Source: Coriaria nepalensis
Lineage: Eukaryota > Streptophyta > Magnoliopsida > Cucurbitales > Coriariaceae
Assembly (NCBI GenBank): GCA_027186245.1
Contig: CP114488.1
Span: 136,501-200,500 of the forward strand
Length of the DNA: 64,000 bases
Direction of reading: 5' to 3'
Shown: positions 27,010 to 50,582 of the stretch, one piece after another
Numbering within the stretch: the stretch's first letter is position 1
Layout of the letters: every line of letters starts with the position of its first letter
Notes under the pieces: generated by a model
What the model saw: the letters and a program-made list of their open reading frames with translations, nothing else
The model's database searches: none
What the model was told of the DNA's origin: nothing
Program-made: the position numbers and the translations under genes

Positions 27010-28923
27010 CTAAAATCCTCCTGGGTTTCTTCTAGGCAGCATTCTAGAGGGGTCCTGCCAGGATATAAAACCATTTTGAGCACACCATCCAGGATTCTCT
27101 TCTTGCAACACCATTGGGGACGGACATGACTGAACAGGAGTACGCTGCACAGAACCAAAATGAGTAGAAGAAGAGGGACATAGCTGTTGTTCTGTCTGCT
27201 GAACAGAACCGGAGTGAGTAGAAGAGGAACATAGTACTTGTTCCGTGCTAAGATAAGGGTCGAAGCCAGTAATAAAGTGATCAGTTCCAGTGTGTTGGGC
27301 ATTTGAGCAATCTCCAGTTACACAGTTTAGAGGAGTCTCAAGATCAATTAGCTCCAGAAATGCCATGTCATCGTCGCCTTGAAGCATCTGGTCCACGCCA
27401 CCCACTGTTTCATTGCCATAGTAGAATCCACAGCCGTTCTCTTCACTCAACAATCTATTAGTGAAGTTTCCAGGGTCTCCAGAGTTATACATATTATTCC
27501 CACCAATGCAAGGTGCGGGAGAAATGTAAGCTGAAGTAGAATGGGCATGCTGCTGTAAATTCAAACTCTTTACAAGTTAGAGGAATTCACACAAAAATAG
27601 ACTAATGGTAGAATTATTTTGAACAAAATGAGATATAAAATTTGATGACACGACGCGCAGTTAAAATGTGGGACTTGAAGACATCAGTAGCCTGATACCT
27701 CAAAGAGTTAACGAGCTAAAGGGAACTTTCGCATTGGGGAAAAAAGTTAATTACAGTAGAGTACAAAAATACGTATAAAGGGAGGCATATCAAAAACATT
27801 GAGTAGAAAGTAGAAAATATAGCCTTATTCATGCTTTAAACATTTAGCAACCACATTTGCATTATCGGGAGAAAAGATGAAGGAAGTAATGTACCTCTAT
27901 ACTGTCACTTTCTGCTAAATTAGAAGGACCATCTTCCTTTAACATGGACAGCAACATATTAATGTCGTCCTCATCTAGTTGAACATCTGGAGAACTAATA
28001 TCATTACCAAGAGCATGGTTAATTTCCACCTCATGAGGAAACGGCAAGGTTTCAGAAATGCATGACATTGACGAAGATCCATGGGTTATGCTTTGGGGGA
28101 GAATGGGATCCACAACAATAGTTTTGTTGAGTTCAATACAAGGCAGTGAAAGGGTTGTGGTAGACTGCCCAGCAGGAGGTTCTGCCTCGGATTCGATTTC
28201 ATCATCACCATCCTCATCCTCATCCCATTCTTCCTCTGCAAATGGTGCTCCATATTGGGCTCCATTTCGTGGGCCTAGACCTTCCTTCCGAAAAATTACA
28301 CACAGAACAAATGCATCCTGAGAAAACCCCTTATCAGCTATATCCTTGTCTTCAAGTCTATATTCGTGCATAACCCAATCTGTTCGATCCCCCTTAGGAG
28401 CCCGGCCTCTGTGAAAGATCAAAGTCTTAATATGCCCCACGACATCAGCATTACTATGGATCGGTCTATCATTTCCAGTGACCTTCCAATGCCCAGATTC
28501 AGTGGCTCGCTTCATTCTAGCCCCACTCGCATATTTCTTTTCTCTTGCGCTAAAGAAATACCACTTCAGATCTCTACTATCCAGGGATGACTTATCTGAA
28601 AAAAGATAAACAAACCCACTTAAAAAAAATAAATTGCGATGATGAGGCAGAATGCACACGATCAAACATTAAAAATGACAGATGACATGTTATCACTACA
28701 TGGATGCAAAGTAGAGAAAAAAAAAAAAAAAACTTACGAAGAGAGTACAAATGGTACCTGGAAGATCACAAGGATCATATTTGTATATGTTCAATTCAGT
28801 AACGACATTAACTGGCAGTTTCTTCTGTAAAATTTTCCTCTTCAGATAGAACTTAACAAGTTCAACGTCCGTCGGATGGAACCGAAAGCCAGGAGGTAAC
28901 TTCCTTGTCTTTGTCTTAGCCAT
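27010..28923 (-). CDS. NAC082: NAC transcription factor, NAC082/VNI1-like
   Basis: NAC-domain DNA-binding protein. Exons 28758-28923, 27895-28595 and 27010-27552 join in phase to give 469 residues. The start [23 protein letters not shown] leads into NAC subdomains A to [63 protein letters not shown] and [26 protein letters not shown]. The [14 protein letters not shown] run after the domain is typical of the NAC082/NAC103 group. The rest is acidic and low in order, as in activation domains, with no membrane anchor. In Arabidopsis NAC082 mediates the ribosomal (nucleolar) stress response and has a conserved-peptide uORF; a matching uORF lies upstream here. An apparent MM start comes from a TTG codon, so 28923 is the first real ATG. 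Confidence 0.85.
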
Positions 28924-29038
28924 CAAGAAATTTGAAAGTACGTCTCACTGTCTAATAACTTCAGATTAAACGAAATAAGTTTCCACAAGCTGATGATGAA
29001 ATCAATGTAATTTTCTCGTATCTGTACCAGAAAGTAAC

Positions 29039-29286
29039 CCAAATCCAAATCCAAATCCAAATCCAAATCCAAATCCAATTCCAAATCCAAATCCAATTCC
29101 AAATCCAATTCCAATTCCAATTCCAATTCCAATTCCAATTCCAATTCCAATTCCAATTCCAATTCCAAATCCAAATCCAATTCCAATTCCAATTCCAATT
29201 CCAATTCCAATTCCAATTCCAATTCCAATTCCAATTCCAATTCCAATTCCAATTCCAATTCCAATTCCAATTCCAATTCCAATTCC
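29039..29286. repeat. (CCAATT/CCAAAT)n hexanucleotide array in the NAC gene leader
   Basis: About 41 hexamer copies in two homogenised variants: CCAAAT dominates at 29039-29105 and CCAATT from there to 29286, with a short CCAAAT patch near 29165-29180. On the gene's own strand it reads (GGAATT)n and (GGATTT)n. All frames are open (WN, GI and LE dipeptides), so the long apparent ORFs are artefacts. Confidence 0.93.
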
Positions 29287-29400
29287 CAACAATATTATCT
29301 TTCAGGGGTAAAAAGAAGAATGAAAAAAAGAACAAGAAGAAGCAAGTTTCTAATCAAATCTCAAGAACCCCAAAAAGATTCAAATGGAAAACACCATATA

Positions 29401-29511
29401 TCAAGTCCAGTGCCGAAACAATGTCTTCCAGGAACACCACAATCTGCCTCGGTACATAAAGCAAAACTCACACTGAATGGAAAAATTTGTCTTCTTGATA
29501 TCAAAAGACAT
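29401..29511 (-). CDS. Probable conserved upstream ORF of the NAC082-like gene (36 aa)
   Basis: A 36-codon ORF in the long 5' leader of the NAC gene, starting MSFDIKKTNF and ending RGRLWCSWKTLFRHWT. It is aromatic- and basic-rich near the stop, like arrest peptides that stall the ribosome. Arabidopsis NAC082 is known to carry a conserved-peptide uORF that represses the main ORF; I cannot recall its exact residues, so the match is by position and character, not by alignment. It acts only if this segment is kept in the mature mRNA. A donor just after its stop and an acceptor near 28970 would remove the hexanucleotide repeat that lies between uORF and main ORF. Confidence 0.5.
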   Translation of the reverse strand: MSFDIKKTNFSIQCEFCFMYRGRLWCSWKTLFRHWT

Positions 29512-30139
29512 GGAGGCGAAACGAAAGCCTGTTGGCCAAATTGTTAGACACAAACATTAGCAAAAGAAAAAGAAAAACAAGCATCGAACATAGAATAACA
29601 AAACTAACCACCTCCAGGATAAAAAAGAAAAATCAGCTGAAAAAAAGCTCCTAGAACACAGAAACATAATCAAACTCATCCACAGAACCAGCCATCAACA
29701 CCCGTACACAACAACGCAGTCTGACATTTGAAGAGAGAAACTTGAACCAAAAATTAGAAGAATAGTAGGTCCAAGATATAATAAAACACAATCATCTAAC
29801 ATTAAAATCCTCATCAAAACCAGAAAAGGCACAAATATAAACCCCAATCGCAATAAATTTTCAACTAGGTCAATCTGACTGAACCGATGAAATATAAGAT
29901 CACAAACGAAAAAGGAAACAAAGAGCTCACTAATCAAAACGAGAGAAACAGAATAAGAACAAAAAAAAAGCTTTTCAGAGAAGGATAGAAAAAAACCCTA
30001 GAGATCGTACCTAGATAGATTGAGGAACCGAGGAGGCCGATTTCCGAGCGAGAGGCGGGTAGAGAGAGAGAGAGGGAGTTGATGAGTTGAATGTGAACAT
30101 GAGCAACGCCGAGGAGGAGGATTATATTTATAGAGTGAG

Positions 30140-30365
30140 CGAGCGGGTGGGAGATGGACTTTCCCCGTTTTTTAATTTTTGACTAGTTAATTTATTTATT
30201 TTAGATAATGCTATCCGTGTTTGAATCCCTTAGAATATTAAATTTAATAAAAAAAATTACAATTTTTAAAATTTAAAAAATATAGATAATTTATAATATT
30301 TATAATTAATTATAAAAAATATTTATAATACTAAATTTATCAGAAAAATTACGATTATTAAGATT

Positions 30366-30409
<44 letters not shown>

Positions 30410-30880
30410 TTAAGGTATTGGAACATACTTTATTGATGTCATGTAAAAAAGTAAGATTGTGTCATAAATGGTGTTGTATATATCATTATTAATTTATTAG
30501 GACATAATCCTACGTGTCATACGAGATGCAATGGGTGTAAATTTGGTCATTATCATCATATTTTATAGATTATGTTAATTAATGCAATATCATTATTATG
30601 ACACCTTTTGTAAGTGTAGTTTAGTGATTAATCCATGATTAGGAAGAAAGAGTGGAATGTTAATTATTTGTATTTCATCTAGAAGTAGGAGTGCTACAAA
30701 AATGTATACCGACATGAGATGAAGTTACTAGGAAATTTATGTCCCGGCTGGCTGCCTGGCTGGCTGACGTTATTCTCTCTCAACTGCTTTATTTGATAGC
30801 ATAGCATTTGAGATCATTTCGGTAATCAGAAGAATACAAAACTCTCGGTTAGATATGATCTTCAAGAAACAAATTGAAGC
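30140..30880. other. AT-rich spacer upstream of the NAC gene
   Basis: No gene is supported. It contains an AT-rich degenerate stretch (30180-30360) and a TA dinucleotide microsatellite at about 30369-30405. Confidence 0.5.
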
Positions 30881-31364
30881 AATGACAAAACATCAACACA
30901 ACCTTATAAGGCATTGTACATGAAAATTATCCGACACTGTCGAACAATGGAGATGCTACCAAGCTGAGCAGAAATTGCAACTGTCGAAAATGATGGACAT
31001 CCATGATTGCTTCAGATCACAACCACCATGTAATATATCTGGCTGATCCCGAGCAGGGTCCCACTGGAATTACACTGTATGATGTTTATATTTCTCACAA
31101 TGGGTGGGAGAGGTCGGAGAACTGGAATTAATGCACTCTGCTAGTAAGTTGTGATCAAACAAGCAACCTAAGAAAAAGGGCTAAAAACCCATACAAAGAC
31201 TTATCAGAGCCTTGCAAAACCTTGAAGCAGTTCTGCACGGAATCAACTGGCCTTGAATCATAATGTCGATTGGAATCAGACATGCAAGTCTAGCCATAAT
31301 CTGTTTTTTGTTTCGCCAGACATTTTTCCAAATGGACCAACCATGATGAACACTGAAATACATC
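30881..31364 (-). other. 3' flank and UTR of the PI4K-beta gene
   Basis: Sequence downstream of the stop at 31365-31367. No coding signal; the small ORFs here are random. Confidence 0.4.
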
Positions 31365-43231
<11,867 letters not shown>

Positions 43232-44852
43232 TCTCAATCCCTCACCATAACCCCAAACAACCACTCATACAGAAACCATTCAACCCCAATTTTCTTACAA
43301 TCTGAAGTCCATCTCTTAGCACCAATTCAAAAATCACCACCACAAGCATAATCCAGATATCTGATAATTACTTAGAAATTCCCTGTTTTTTTTTTTTTTT
43401 TTTTTTTAAAAAGGAAAAACCTTAATTCTTCGACCAAACGGATTTTGAATTCCCTGAATAATTCAAATCACTAAACCCCTTCCAACTCTTGACCTTCAAA
43501 ACTAACTACTTATTCCCTATTATAAATCAACAGATAAGCACACTGTTGAATTCCTCCTCGAAGAAAATGAAGAACAGGAATCGCGAATTTGCAGGAGAAA
43601 GAAAATGGAGAGAAAGAGAGAGAAAAAAGGACTTTTATCGCTTACAAGTTACGAATGCAGCGAAACAGATTCTACGAGTGAAAATTACTAAATGAAACGA
43701 AGATGGAGGCGGATCTTATTACTTTAGCTTCTTTACTACGGCGAATGTGATGCTTCAGCTGCAGGCTATGGTGGCGGTGATGGCGGTCGTCGTGGCCGAT
43801 GTTTTTAAAAAAAAAGAGAGAGAGAGAGGGATTGTATTTATTTCCAATAAATTTAAAAAAAAAAAAAAACGATCGTTATTTTATTAATTGTTTAGTTAGG
43901 AATCAAATATGCTAACATGCACCACGATGCTAAGTGCGCATCCTCGGTGGCTGTTGCGGTTGATAACGTGTTACATCGTTGAAATCAGATTCAATTCCCT
44001 CCAACAACAAACAACATTCAACGAGGTTAATTAATAAGTAACGTATTATCGCATTAAACTTTGATTATGTTATGTGTAACGAAAATTAGCAGTAGCCTCA
44101 ATTCATTTTAGAACATTCATCTTCTTAAACGGAAACTAATGAAATTGCACGTGTACATGCAAGCGTTTTTTAATATCTGTAACATGTTTGCATGGAGTAC
44201 GAGGCTAACAAGTGTCAATTTAGTCAAACATGTATGGTCAACGGTCATGATTTCTTCTAACATTTCTTGCATTTCATTAAAGAAATGCCATCTTTGCTAA
44301 ACTTGTTTCTTAATTTGTGATTAGCAAATTTGGAAACAAAAATTCTAATAAATGTTTGTACTTCGAATCATGACAACAACTACGAGATGCATTTCAAATT
44401 AAGTATTAAGTACATGTAACTGAGTTGAATTCATGTGAAAGGAAGTATTTGATTTAGCCTAATTACATGAAAAGGATACAACAAGCCTGACAAATAAGGT
44501 CATGAAAGGATACAACGTTTGGATTATACATGGGCATAATGTAATGAAGGAAGTGAGAATAGGCTACGTACGTACGTACCACTTTGGCATAGAAGGAAAC
44601 ACTATTTATGGAATCATACTTAATTTCAAATCAACAATGATATATTTTTATAAGCGAATTTTTCATGAATAGAAAATGGAAACAAAGTGTGCATGCAATT
44701 AGGGCAGTAGTTCTTTTGTCTCTATCGGTTCACCTTACCCTCCCGTGTGTACTATAAATAAGAGAGGGCTGTACTGCAACCTTCTGGCATATATCCCTAC
44801 GAGTGAACACCGAAGAAAATTTGTTATTACAAAACTAGTAAAGTGGCTTTCA
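43232..44852. promoter_or_regulatory. Divergent upstream region of PI4K-beta and the YUCCA-like gene
   Basis: 43232-43800 holds the 5' leader of PI4K-beta, probably with an intron; a poly(T) run lies at 43388-43407 and a GA-rich run at 43815-43829. 43850-44700 is AT-rich with no gene. A TATA box (CTATAAATA, 44752-44760) sits about 95 bp before the YUCCA-like ATG, and an ACGT-core element (GCACGTGTAC) occurs at about 44147. (TACG)n occurs at about 44566-44578. Confidence 0.45.
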
Positions 44853-46606
44853 ATGGAGGAAACAACGACGGTTTTAATCATCGGCGCCGGTCCATCAGGC
44901 CTAGCCACCTCCGCTTGCTTAAAAGCCACTACTCAATCCCTCATATCATGGAGGGTAGAATCTAGAAGCTGCGTCGATAGTCTTGTAAGAGTTTTTGTGG
45001 CGGATTTCTTGGTCGTGGCAAGTGGTGAGAATAGCTGTGCTCTTGTTCCTGAGCTGAAAGGGTTGGATAGTTTTGGAGGGGAGATCATTCATTCTAGTCA
45101 ATACAAATCCGGTTCCAAGCATAAGGGAAAAGATGTTTTGGTCGTTGGTTGTGGAAATTCCGGCATGGAGATTAGTCTTGATCTCTCTGACTTTGGAGCT
45201 CGAACTTCCATGGTGGTACGGAGTGCTGTAAGATCTCTCTCTCTCTTCTATATATCAATCCGATTCAATCATGCACGCAATTTTCTTATACATTCTATTG
45301 CATGCAATGAAGAAACGGTGGCTAAAATCTGTCTTGCCTATTGTTTCTGTTATATTAATTTCCAGATTTGCTATATTTTTGACGAACTAAGCTTTAGTAC
45401 ATATATCATCTGATTTACATCTCCTTAAATTTCTGTTCACCATTAATTCCTTGTTCTTTGACATGCATGGTTGAGAGTTAGTAACTTACTCATATTCCGC
45501 TCCTTTCTAAACCCTTTTTAGATGGTATTTCCTTTCTTAATTTTTTTTTTGTTTTTTTAGTTTTTTTTTTTCCTTTTAAACAAAAATATTATTTATTTAT
45601 TCATATTATCCTCAAAGAAACTGACATTATCTAATATCTATCCAATTGTAATATAAACGTGATCTTGCCTTATATATATCCCTTCAATATTAATGCAGAT
45701 ATAGCCTATAATATCGTAACGCATTTCTTATTCAATTTAATCCCATATATAAGGCAAGAAAGGATATTTAGTGTTAGTCTCTATGTGTGTTAACATGGTA
45801 AACATATTATATACACAAATAATTATACATTTATTGATGTAATTTCTATGTATCACAAGAAATTGGTACTTGAATTAATTAGCTTTTAAAAAGAACCTAA
45901 TTATTATTATTCATGCATGCATTTGTAGTTTCACGTCATGACCAAAGAGATGGTTTATCTTGCGATGATGCTACTGAAATATCTGTCTGTAATCATTGTG
46001 GACCGCATCATCATCTTCCTCGCCTCTATTCAGTTTGGAAACCTATCAAAAATCGGGATTTTCCGCCCATCCAAAGGCCCCTTCGCGCTCAAATTAGCTA
46101 CCGGAAAAACTCCCGTTATAGATAATGGAACAGTCAATAAGATCCTATCCGGTGATATTAAGGTAATTATAGTTTGTTAATTAATTTAGTTCAATGTTGA
46201 ATCTATAATTCTAATCACTTAATAACTTATCACAGGTTATTCGAGGTGAAATAGTTAACATCAATGGGAAACAAGTGGAATTCAATAACGGGCTTCGGAA
46301 GAATTTTAACGCCATAATATTTGCCACTGGTTATAAAAGCAGAGCTAATAACTGGCTTAAGGTAACTAATCATGATTAAGTAATTTATCATTGGAATGTG
46401 TTGCCGTTTTGTAGGACTTCAAGTATGTTCTAAATGAAGAGGGGATGCCGAAGAATGAGTTCCCAAGGCATTGGAAGGGAGACAAGAAGAAGATATACTG
46501 TGCTGGATTGACCGGAAAAGGACTTCCCGGAGTTTCTGCCGATGCTAAGGCTATAGCTGATGATATCAACAACGTATTAAGTGCCAACAAATACTATTAT
46601 TATTAG
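44853..46606 (+). CDS. YUCCA10-like flavin monooxygenase with internal deletion
   Basis: YUCCA enzymes convert indole-3-pyruvate to auxin. Exons 44853-45227, 45929-46162, 46236-46361 and 46415-46606 join in phase to 308 residues; family members have about 380. Present: the FAD-binding GAGPSGLAT near the start, the FMO signature (FGGEIIHSSQYKSG), the NADPH-binding VVGCGNSGMEIS, FRPSKGPF, the ATGY motif (FATGYKS) and the usual end (KKIYCAGLTGKGLPGVSADA). Missing: about 75 residues after residue 27, where CLKATTQ runs straight into SWRVESRS. This segment normally carries the rest of the FAD-binding fold, including the WKKRAYDRLKLHL-like region. The deletion is in frame and the rest has no stop, so the gene could be expressed, but enzyme activity is doubtful. 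A hidden extra exon is unlikely, because the join lies inside continuous sequence. Confidence 0.8.
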
Positions 46607-47164
46607 TTAATAATAGAACCTCAATCTACGGTTCGGGTCTGGCGGGGCGGGCCGGACTGAGTTGCTAGTAGCAAATTAATATATTTAGGTAAATATTAGT
46701 TCATATACACTAAAGTCCGTGCAAAGGGAGGGAGGAAATATGGTAGTGTCAAGTAGCTTATATAGCTAGTGTCGTTCTTCAAAGAAGTTAATAAGCAATG
46801 TACTGTAAGGCCCTTTCATAATCTATTCTCTATATATTTTATATGTCAGCAATATAAAATTTTCAAATTATAAATAAGCAATAAAGTGTTGAAGTATTTA
46901 AAAAATTTGACTTCAATAATATATGAATTAAAAAGTTTATCATAATTGATATAATAACGAATTCATACAAATTAAACTATATAGAAAGAAAAAAAATTAA
47001 CGCCTTCATATATAAGCAATGCATTATAATGTCATATATAATTTATTATATATATATGCAAATAAAGAGATTATAATGAAATAAATTCAATTGAATTCTT
47101 TCATATAGTAAATTATAGATATATATTAGAATTGCAACCAAGATAAGTATATATGTATGCTGCA
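46607..47164. other. AT-rich convergent spacer
   Basis: 3' flanks of the YUCCA-like and chitinase-like genes. Very AT-rich with short TA runs; no gene seen. Confidence 0.5.
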
Positions 47165-48207
47165 TTAGAGAGTAGTGGTATTAAGCAAGAATGCTTGTGA
47201 TTTTCTTTCATAATAATAGTTATTGGAAGAAGAAGCATCGGCCGAGAAGATCATTACACCATTGACTTCATATCCATTCTTCTCCAACAAACTCAAAGCT
47301 TCAAAAAATGCATCCCCTTGAATTCCTCTTCCATTGACCTCATAGCTAGGCAAAAGCTTATCCCTATCAAATTGATCAGCTCTAAGCTTGAACGTTTGCA
47401 AGTACCCGTTTGGGGTCCTTACCTTATCGGTATAAAATTGATAATTAACATAATCAATGACATCTCCATACTTATCAAAAAGCTCGACATAGTGAACGGC
47501 CGTGCTGTAAAACGGTGCGATCGTGGCTATTGAAATGACGCTTTGATTCTTCAAGAGAGTGATTAGCTCTCCAATACAATATGTAAAAGTTGAGTTGGTT
47601 TTCGGGTAATTTTCATAGTCAATATCAATACCATCAAGATGGTATTTTGAGACTAAGGATTTTAGTGAAGAGAAAGCATTAGAAATCCAAATTTTCTGGT
47701 CTTTCGGGTTATACCAGCGGAGAACTTTGTTGCCTAAACTCCAACCGGAAAGACTAGCTAAGGCTTTCACGTTAGGATTGCTTGCTTTGATTTGCGCAAT
47801 GGATTTTGGTGTCAATGTTGGTTCCCAATATGGTAAAAATTTGCCATTTTGATAGTTGCCTTTAGGGTCAGCATCAATAGCAAAGCTAAGTATGAAATGG
47901 AAGTCGATTCCTTCATCAACCGGAACACCTTTGAATGTCATAGGAACTCCAGTGGCACCTATATACTCCATCATTACCTTCCCATCTAGATCACAAAGAT
48001 GTAAATTTGTTTAATAAACATATCAAATATTGGTGCAGTAGTTAACGAAACCGATAAGCACAGTAATTTACTATTACGATCGCTAATTAAAGACTAGAAT
48101 GATCACATAATTATGAAATACTTACCACAATGTTGTTGTTGTAGCAGGAAAAGAGTTTTAGCAAAGAAGATCAGGATTGAAAAACTAGGAATATGGAACC
48201 TAAACAT
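47165..48207 (-). CDS. GH18 chitinase-like secreted protein (chitinase 2-like)
   Basis: Glycoside hydrolase 18 family protein. Two exons, 48126-48207 and 47165-47985, join in phase (HC/DGKVMMEYIG) to 300 residues. Exon 1 encodes a hydrophobic signal peptide (FSILIFFAKTLFLL), so the product should be secreted. The catalytic motif DGxDxDxE is complete (LDGIDIDYENYP), including the acid/base Glu; other barrel strands are visible (FHFILSFAID, ALASLSGW, IDYVNYQFYTD, NGVMIFSADAS). The length and the GATGVPMTF start fit the plant chitinase 2-like / narbonin-related group, some members of which are inactive storage or stress proteins. Here activity is plausible. Confidence 0.82.
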
Positions 48208-48649
48208 CTTAATTTGCATTAGGAAAAGGAAAAATAGATTTGAATGAGGAAACCAAAACCAAAACCATGGACGAGTTTCTTTATTATACTCTTTCTTCCC
48301 ATGCCGGCCAAAATGATTCAATTAACTTGAGCATATCTAAGCAAGCCGGCCTAAGCCTACATAAACTAAGACACTTCCATTTCATATATACATAAAAGAA
48401 GAATATGTCAACGATGATGATTTCTTTAACATAATTATAAATGTGCCCGCTAGTACCATACAAAACCAAACACTAGAATTTAGTGCACTTTTTACTTTTC
48501 TTCATTGTTTAGAAATTTTATAAGTCTTACGTGGCGCAATATTATTAGTTGACGGAACACGTATAGACCAAAATTACTATATGCTCTTGTTACAAAAACA
48601 GTTTTAACTTTCCAGCCATTTTCCTTCTCGACCGTTGTAAAATAACAAA
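48208..48649. promoter_or_regulatory. Divergent upstream region of the chitinase-like and PPR genes
   Basis: About 440 bp that must serve both genes. No strong TATA box is evident to me. Confidence 0.35.
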
Positions 48650-50113
48650 ATGGCAAAAATTCCTGAAGCAATTTACCGCCTATCGTCACGTCTAAGAAAC
48701 TGCGCGCATGTCGTGGCAATCTCCCCGACAAAGCAAACCCACGCTCAAATCCTCGTCCATGGCTTCCTTTCCAACACAACCCTTCAAACTGATCTCCTAC
48801 TAGCTTACTCCAAATGCGGCTTTCTGGTTTATGCTCACAAATTGTTCGATCAAATGCTCGAAAGAAACATGCATTCATGGAACATCTTAATTTCTTCTTA
48901 TGTTTTCAGCTCTCTGTATTCCGATGCTATAGGTTTCTTCTTTGAATTTATTGAAATGGGCTTTCGACCCGATCATTATACGTTGCCTCCATTGTTCAAA
49001 GCTAGTGCAGGGATAGGAAATTCTCGTCTGGGTAAGTTGCTTCATTGTTGGGTCATTAAGCTCGGTTTTGACCGATATTTATTTGTGGGTAGTTCCGTCT
49101 TAGATTCATATGCAAAATGCGGTGATGTATATGATGCTCGGAGGGTGTTCTTCAATATGCCGTTTAGAGATTCAGTTATTTGGAATTCAATGATATCTGC
49201 ATTTGGAAGAGCTGGGTTTTATTCCGATTCATTGAACTGTTTCCGAGACATGCTCAATGAAGGAGTGGAGATGGATTATATGACGATTCCTAGCATTTTG
49301 AATGCTTGTGGAGGGGAGGGAGACTTGATGAAAGGAAAAGAAATTCATGGAAATGTAATAAAGAATCTCATGTTTGATTCTGACATTGCAATTAGAAACT
49401 CATTGATTGATATGTACGCAAAATGTGGATGCTTGTTGGAATCCGAAAAGCTTTTTTGGAAAATGGATAGATTGAATCTAGTTACCTGGACCACTATGAT
49501 ATCTTCTTACGGAATTCATGGGAAAGGCGAAGAATCATTAGCCCTCTTTGAGAAAATGATCAAAGACTATGGACTCAAGCCGAATAATGTCACACTAACA
49601 GCAATTCTGGCTAGTTGTAGCCATGCAGGTCTTATAGGTCAAGGCAAGTTAATTTTCAACTCAATTAGTTCAGAATTTGGCTTAGAACCAAGTGTGGAGC
49701 ATTATGCTTGTATGGTAGATCTTTTGGGTCGTTTTGGGTATTTGCAAGAAGCATTAGGGCTTATACATAGTATGAAGTTAAAGCCTCGAGCGAGCGTTTG
49801 GGGGGCCCTACTTTCGGGTTGTTTGAAGCATAAGAATATTGAAATTGGAGAAATTGCAGCCTTCAAGCTCTTTGAGTTGGAACCGAAAAACCCAAGCAAT
49901 TACATAGCTTTGTCTAGTATTTATAAATCTTGTGATCTATCACATGGAGTGTTACTTGCTAGAGCAAAAATGCAGGATTCTGGTCTGGCGAAAATCCCTG
50001 GTTGTAGCTGGATAATGATGAGAGGAACTGTTTATAGATTCTACCAAGGGGACCTTTCTCATTCTCTGGCTCTGGGGATTTGTGAAACATTAGATGCAAT
50101 AATTAAGGCTTGA
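48650..50113 (+). CDS. Pentatricopeptide repeat protein, PLS class with E domain
   Basis: Sequence-specific RNA-binding protein, expected in mitochondria or plastids, where this class mostly specifies C-to-U editing sites. Intronless, 487 residues, as usual for the family. Repeats are visible from about residue 30 to 390, for example LLLAYSKCGFLVYAHKLFDQM, SVLDSYAKCGDVYDARRVF, SLIDMYAKCGCLLESEKLF and HYACMVDLLGRFGYLQEALG. An E domain follows (SVWGALLSGCLKHKNIEIGE; NYIALSSIYKSC; KIPGCSWI). There is no DYW domain, so an editing role would need a partner deaminase. The start at 48650 has an N-terminus that could be a targeting peptide. Target RNA unknown. Confidence 0.88.
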   Translation: MAKIPEAIYRLSSRLRNCAHVVAISPTKQTHAQILVHGFLSNTTLQTDLLLAYSKCGFLVYAHKLFDQMLERNMHSWNILISSYVFSSLYSDAIGFFFEFIEMGFRPDHYTLPPLFKASAGIGNSRLGKLLHCWVIKLGFDRYLFVGSSVLDSYAKCGDVYDARRVFFNMPFRDSVIWNSMISAFGRAGFYSDSLNCFRDMLNEGVEMDYMTIPSILNACGGEGDLMKGKEIHGNVIKNLMFDSDIAIRNSLIDMYAKCGCLLESEKLFWKMDRLNLVTWTTMISSYGIHGKGEESLALFEKMIKDYGLKPNNVTLTAILASCSHAGLIGQGKLIFNSISSEFGLEPSVEHYACMVDLLGRFGYLQEALGLIHSMKLKPRASVWGALLSGCLKHKNIEIGEIAAFKLFELEPKNPSNYIALSSIYKSCDLSHGVLLARAKMQDSGLAKIPGCSWIMMRGTVYRFYQGDLSHSLALGICETLDAIIKA

Positions 50114-50582
50114 TTAAAATGATATTCCACTCTACCTATAGGGATTGGATTTTCGTGGGTTAATCAATGGATCGTACATGTTTGATTCAGATGATGTATG
50201 GTCTCATAATATTCAACTAATGTATATTTGAAAATATTTTTTCTTATGGTTGCCAATGTTCTTGATTCTTAGGCTTCATAATGATACCATTCTGCTTGAG
50301 GGGCTCTTTTGCTTCATTGAGGTATGATTCTCATTAGGAACTACAGTTTATCATAAACAAAGCTATACAGCTGAGTATTTTATTTAAGCCCTTTCACTTC
50401 TAATGATGCATTCAATATGTTGCACCTTTCTTGGATTTATGTATTCCAATTTATAGTCAGACTATTGTATTATTCCAATGTATCAAACACTTTTTCAACA
50501 AACATAAGAAAGGACAAACAAATTAAACTTCCATATAATGATCTTGTTACATCATGCCATTTTATTTCGACCAACTTTTGAG
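50114..50582. other. Convergent spacer between the PPR and TED7-like genes
   Basis: 3' flanks of two convergent genes; nothing else seen. Confidence 0.45.

Larger units (their letters stand above)
28924..30110 (-). promoter_or_regulatory. Long spliced 5' leader of the NAC082-like gene
   Basis: The first non-coding exon probably ends near 30010 (CTAG/GTACGATC on the minus strand) and begins near 30100 with CT-rich sequence. A TATA-like box (CTATAAATA, minus strand, 30124-30132) lies just upstream. The roughly 1.1 kb between this donor and the ATG holds the uORF and the repeat, so at least one intron is needed. The exon map of the leader is inference. Confidence 0.5.

Noticed and set aside
28923..29335. 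ORFs made of WN, GI or LE dipeptides
   Set aside because: Artefact of the CCAAWT hexanucleotide repeat in the NAC gene leader.
29695..29937. 80-residue hydrophobic minus-strand ORF in the NAC leader
   Set aside because: No arrest-peptide character or homology I recognise; it probably lies in the leader intron.
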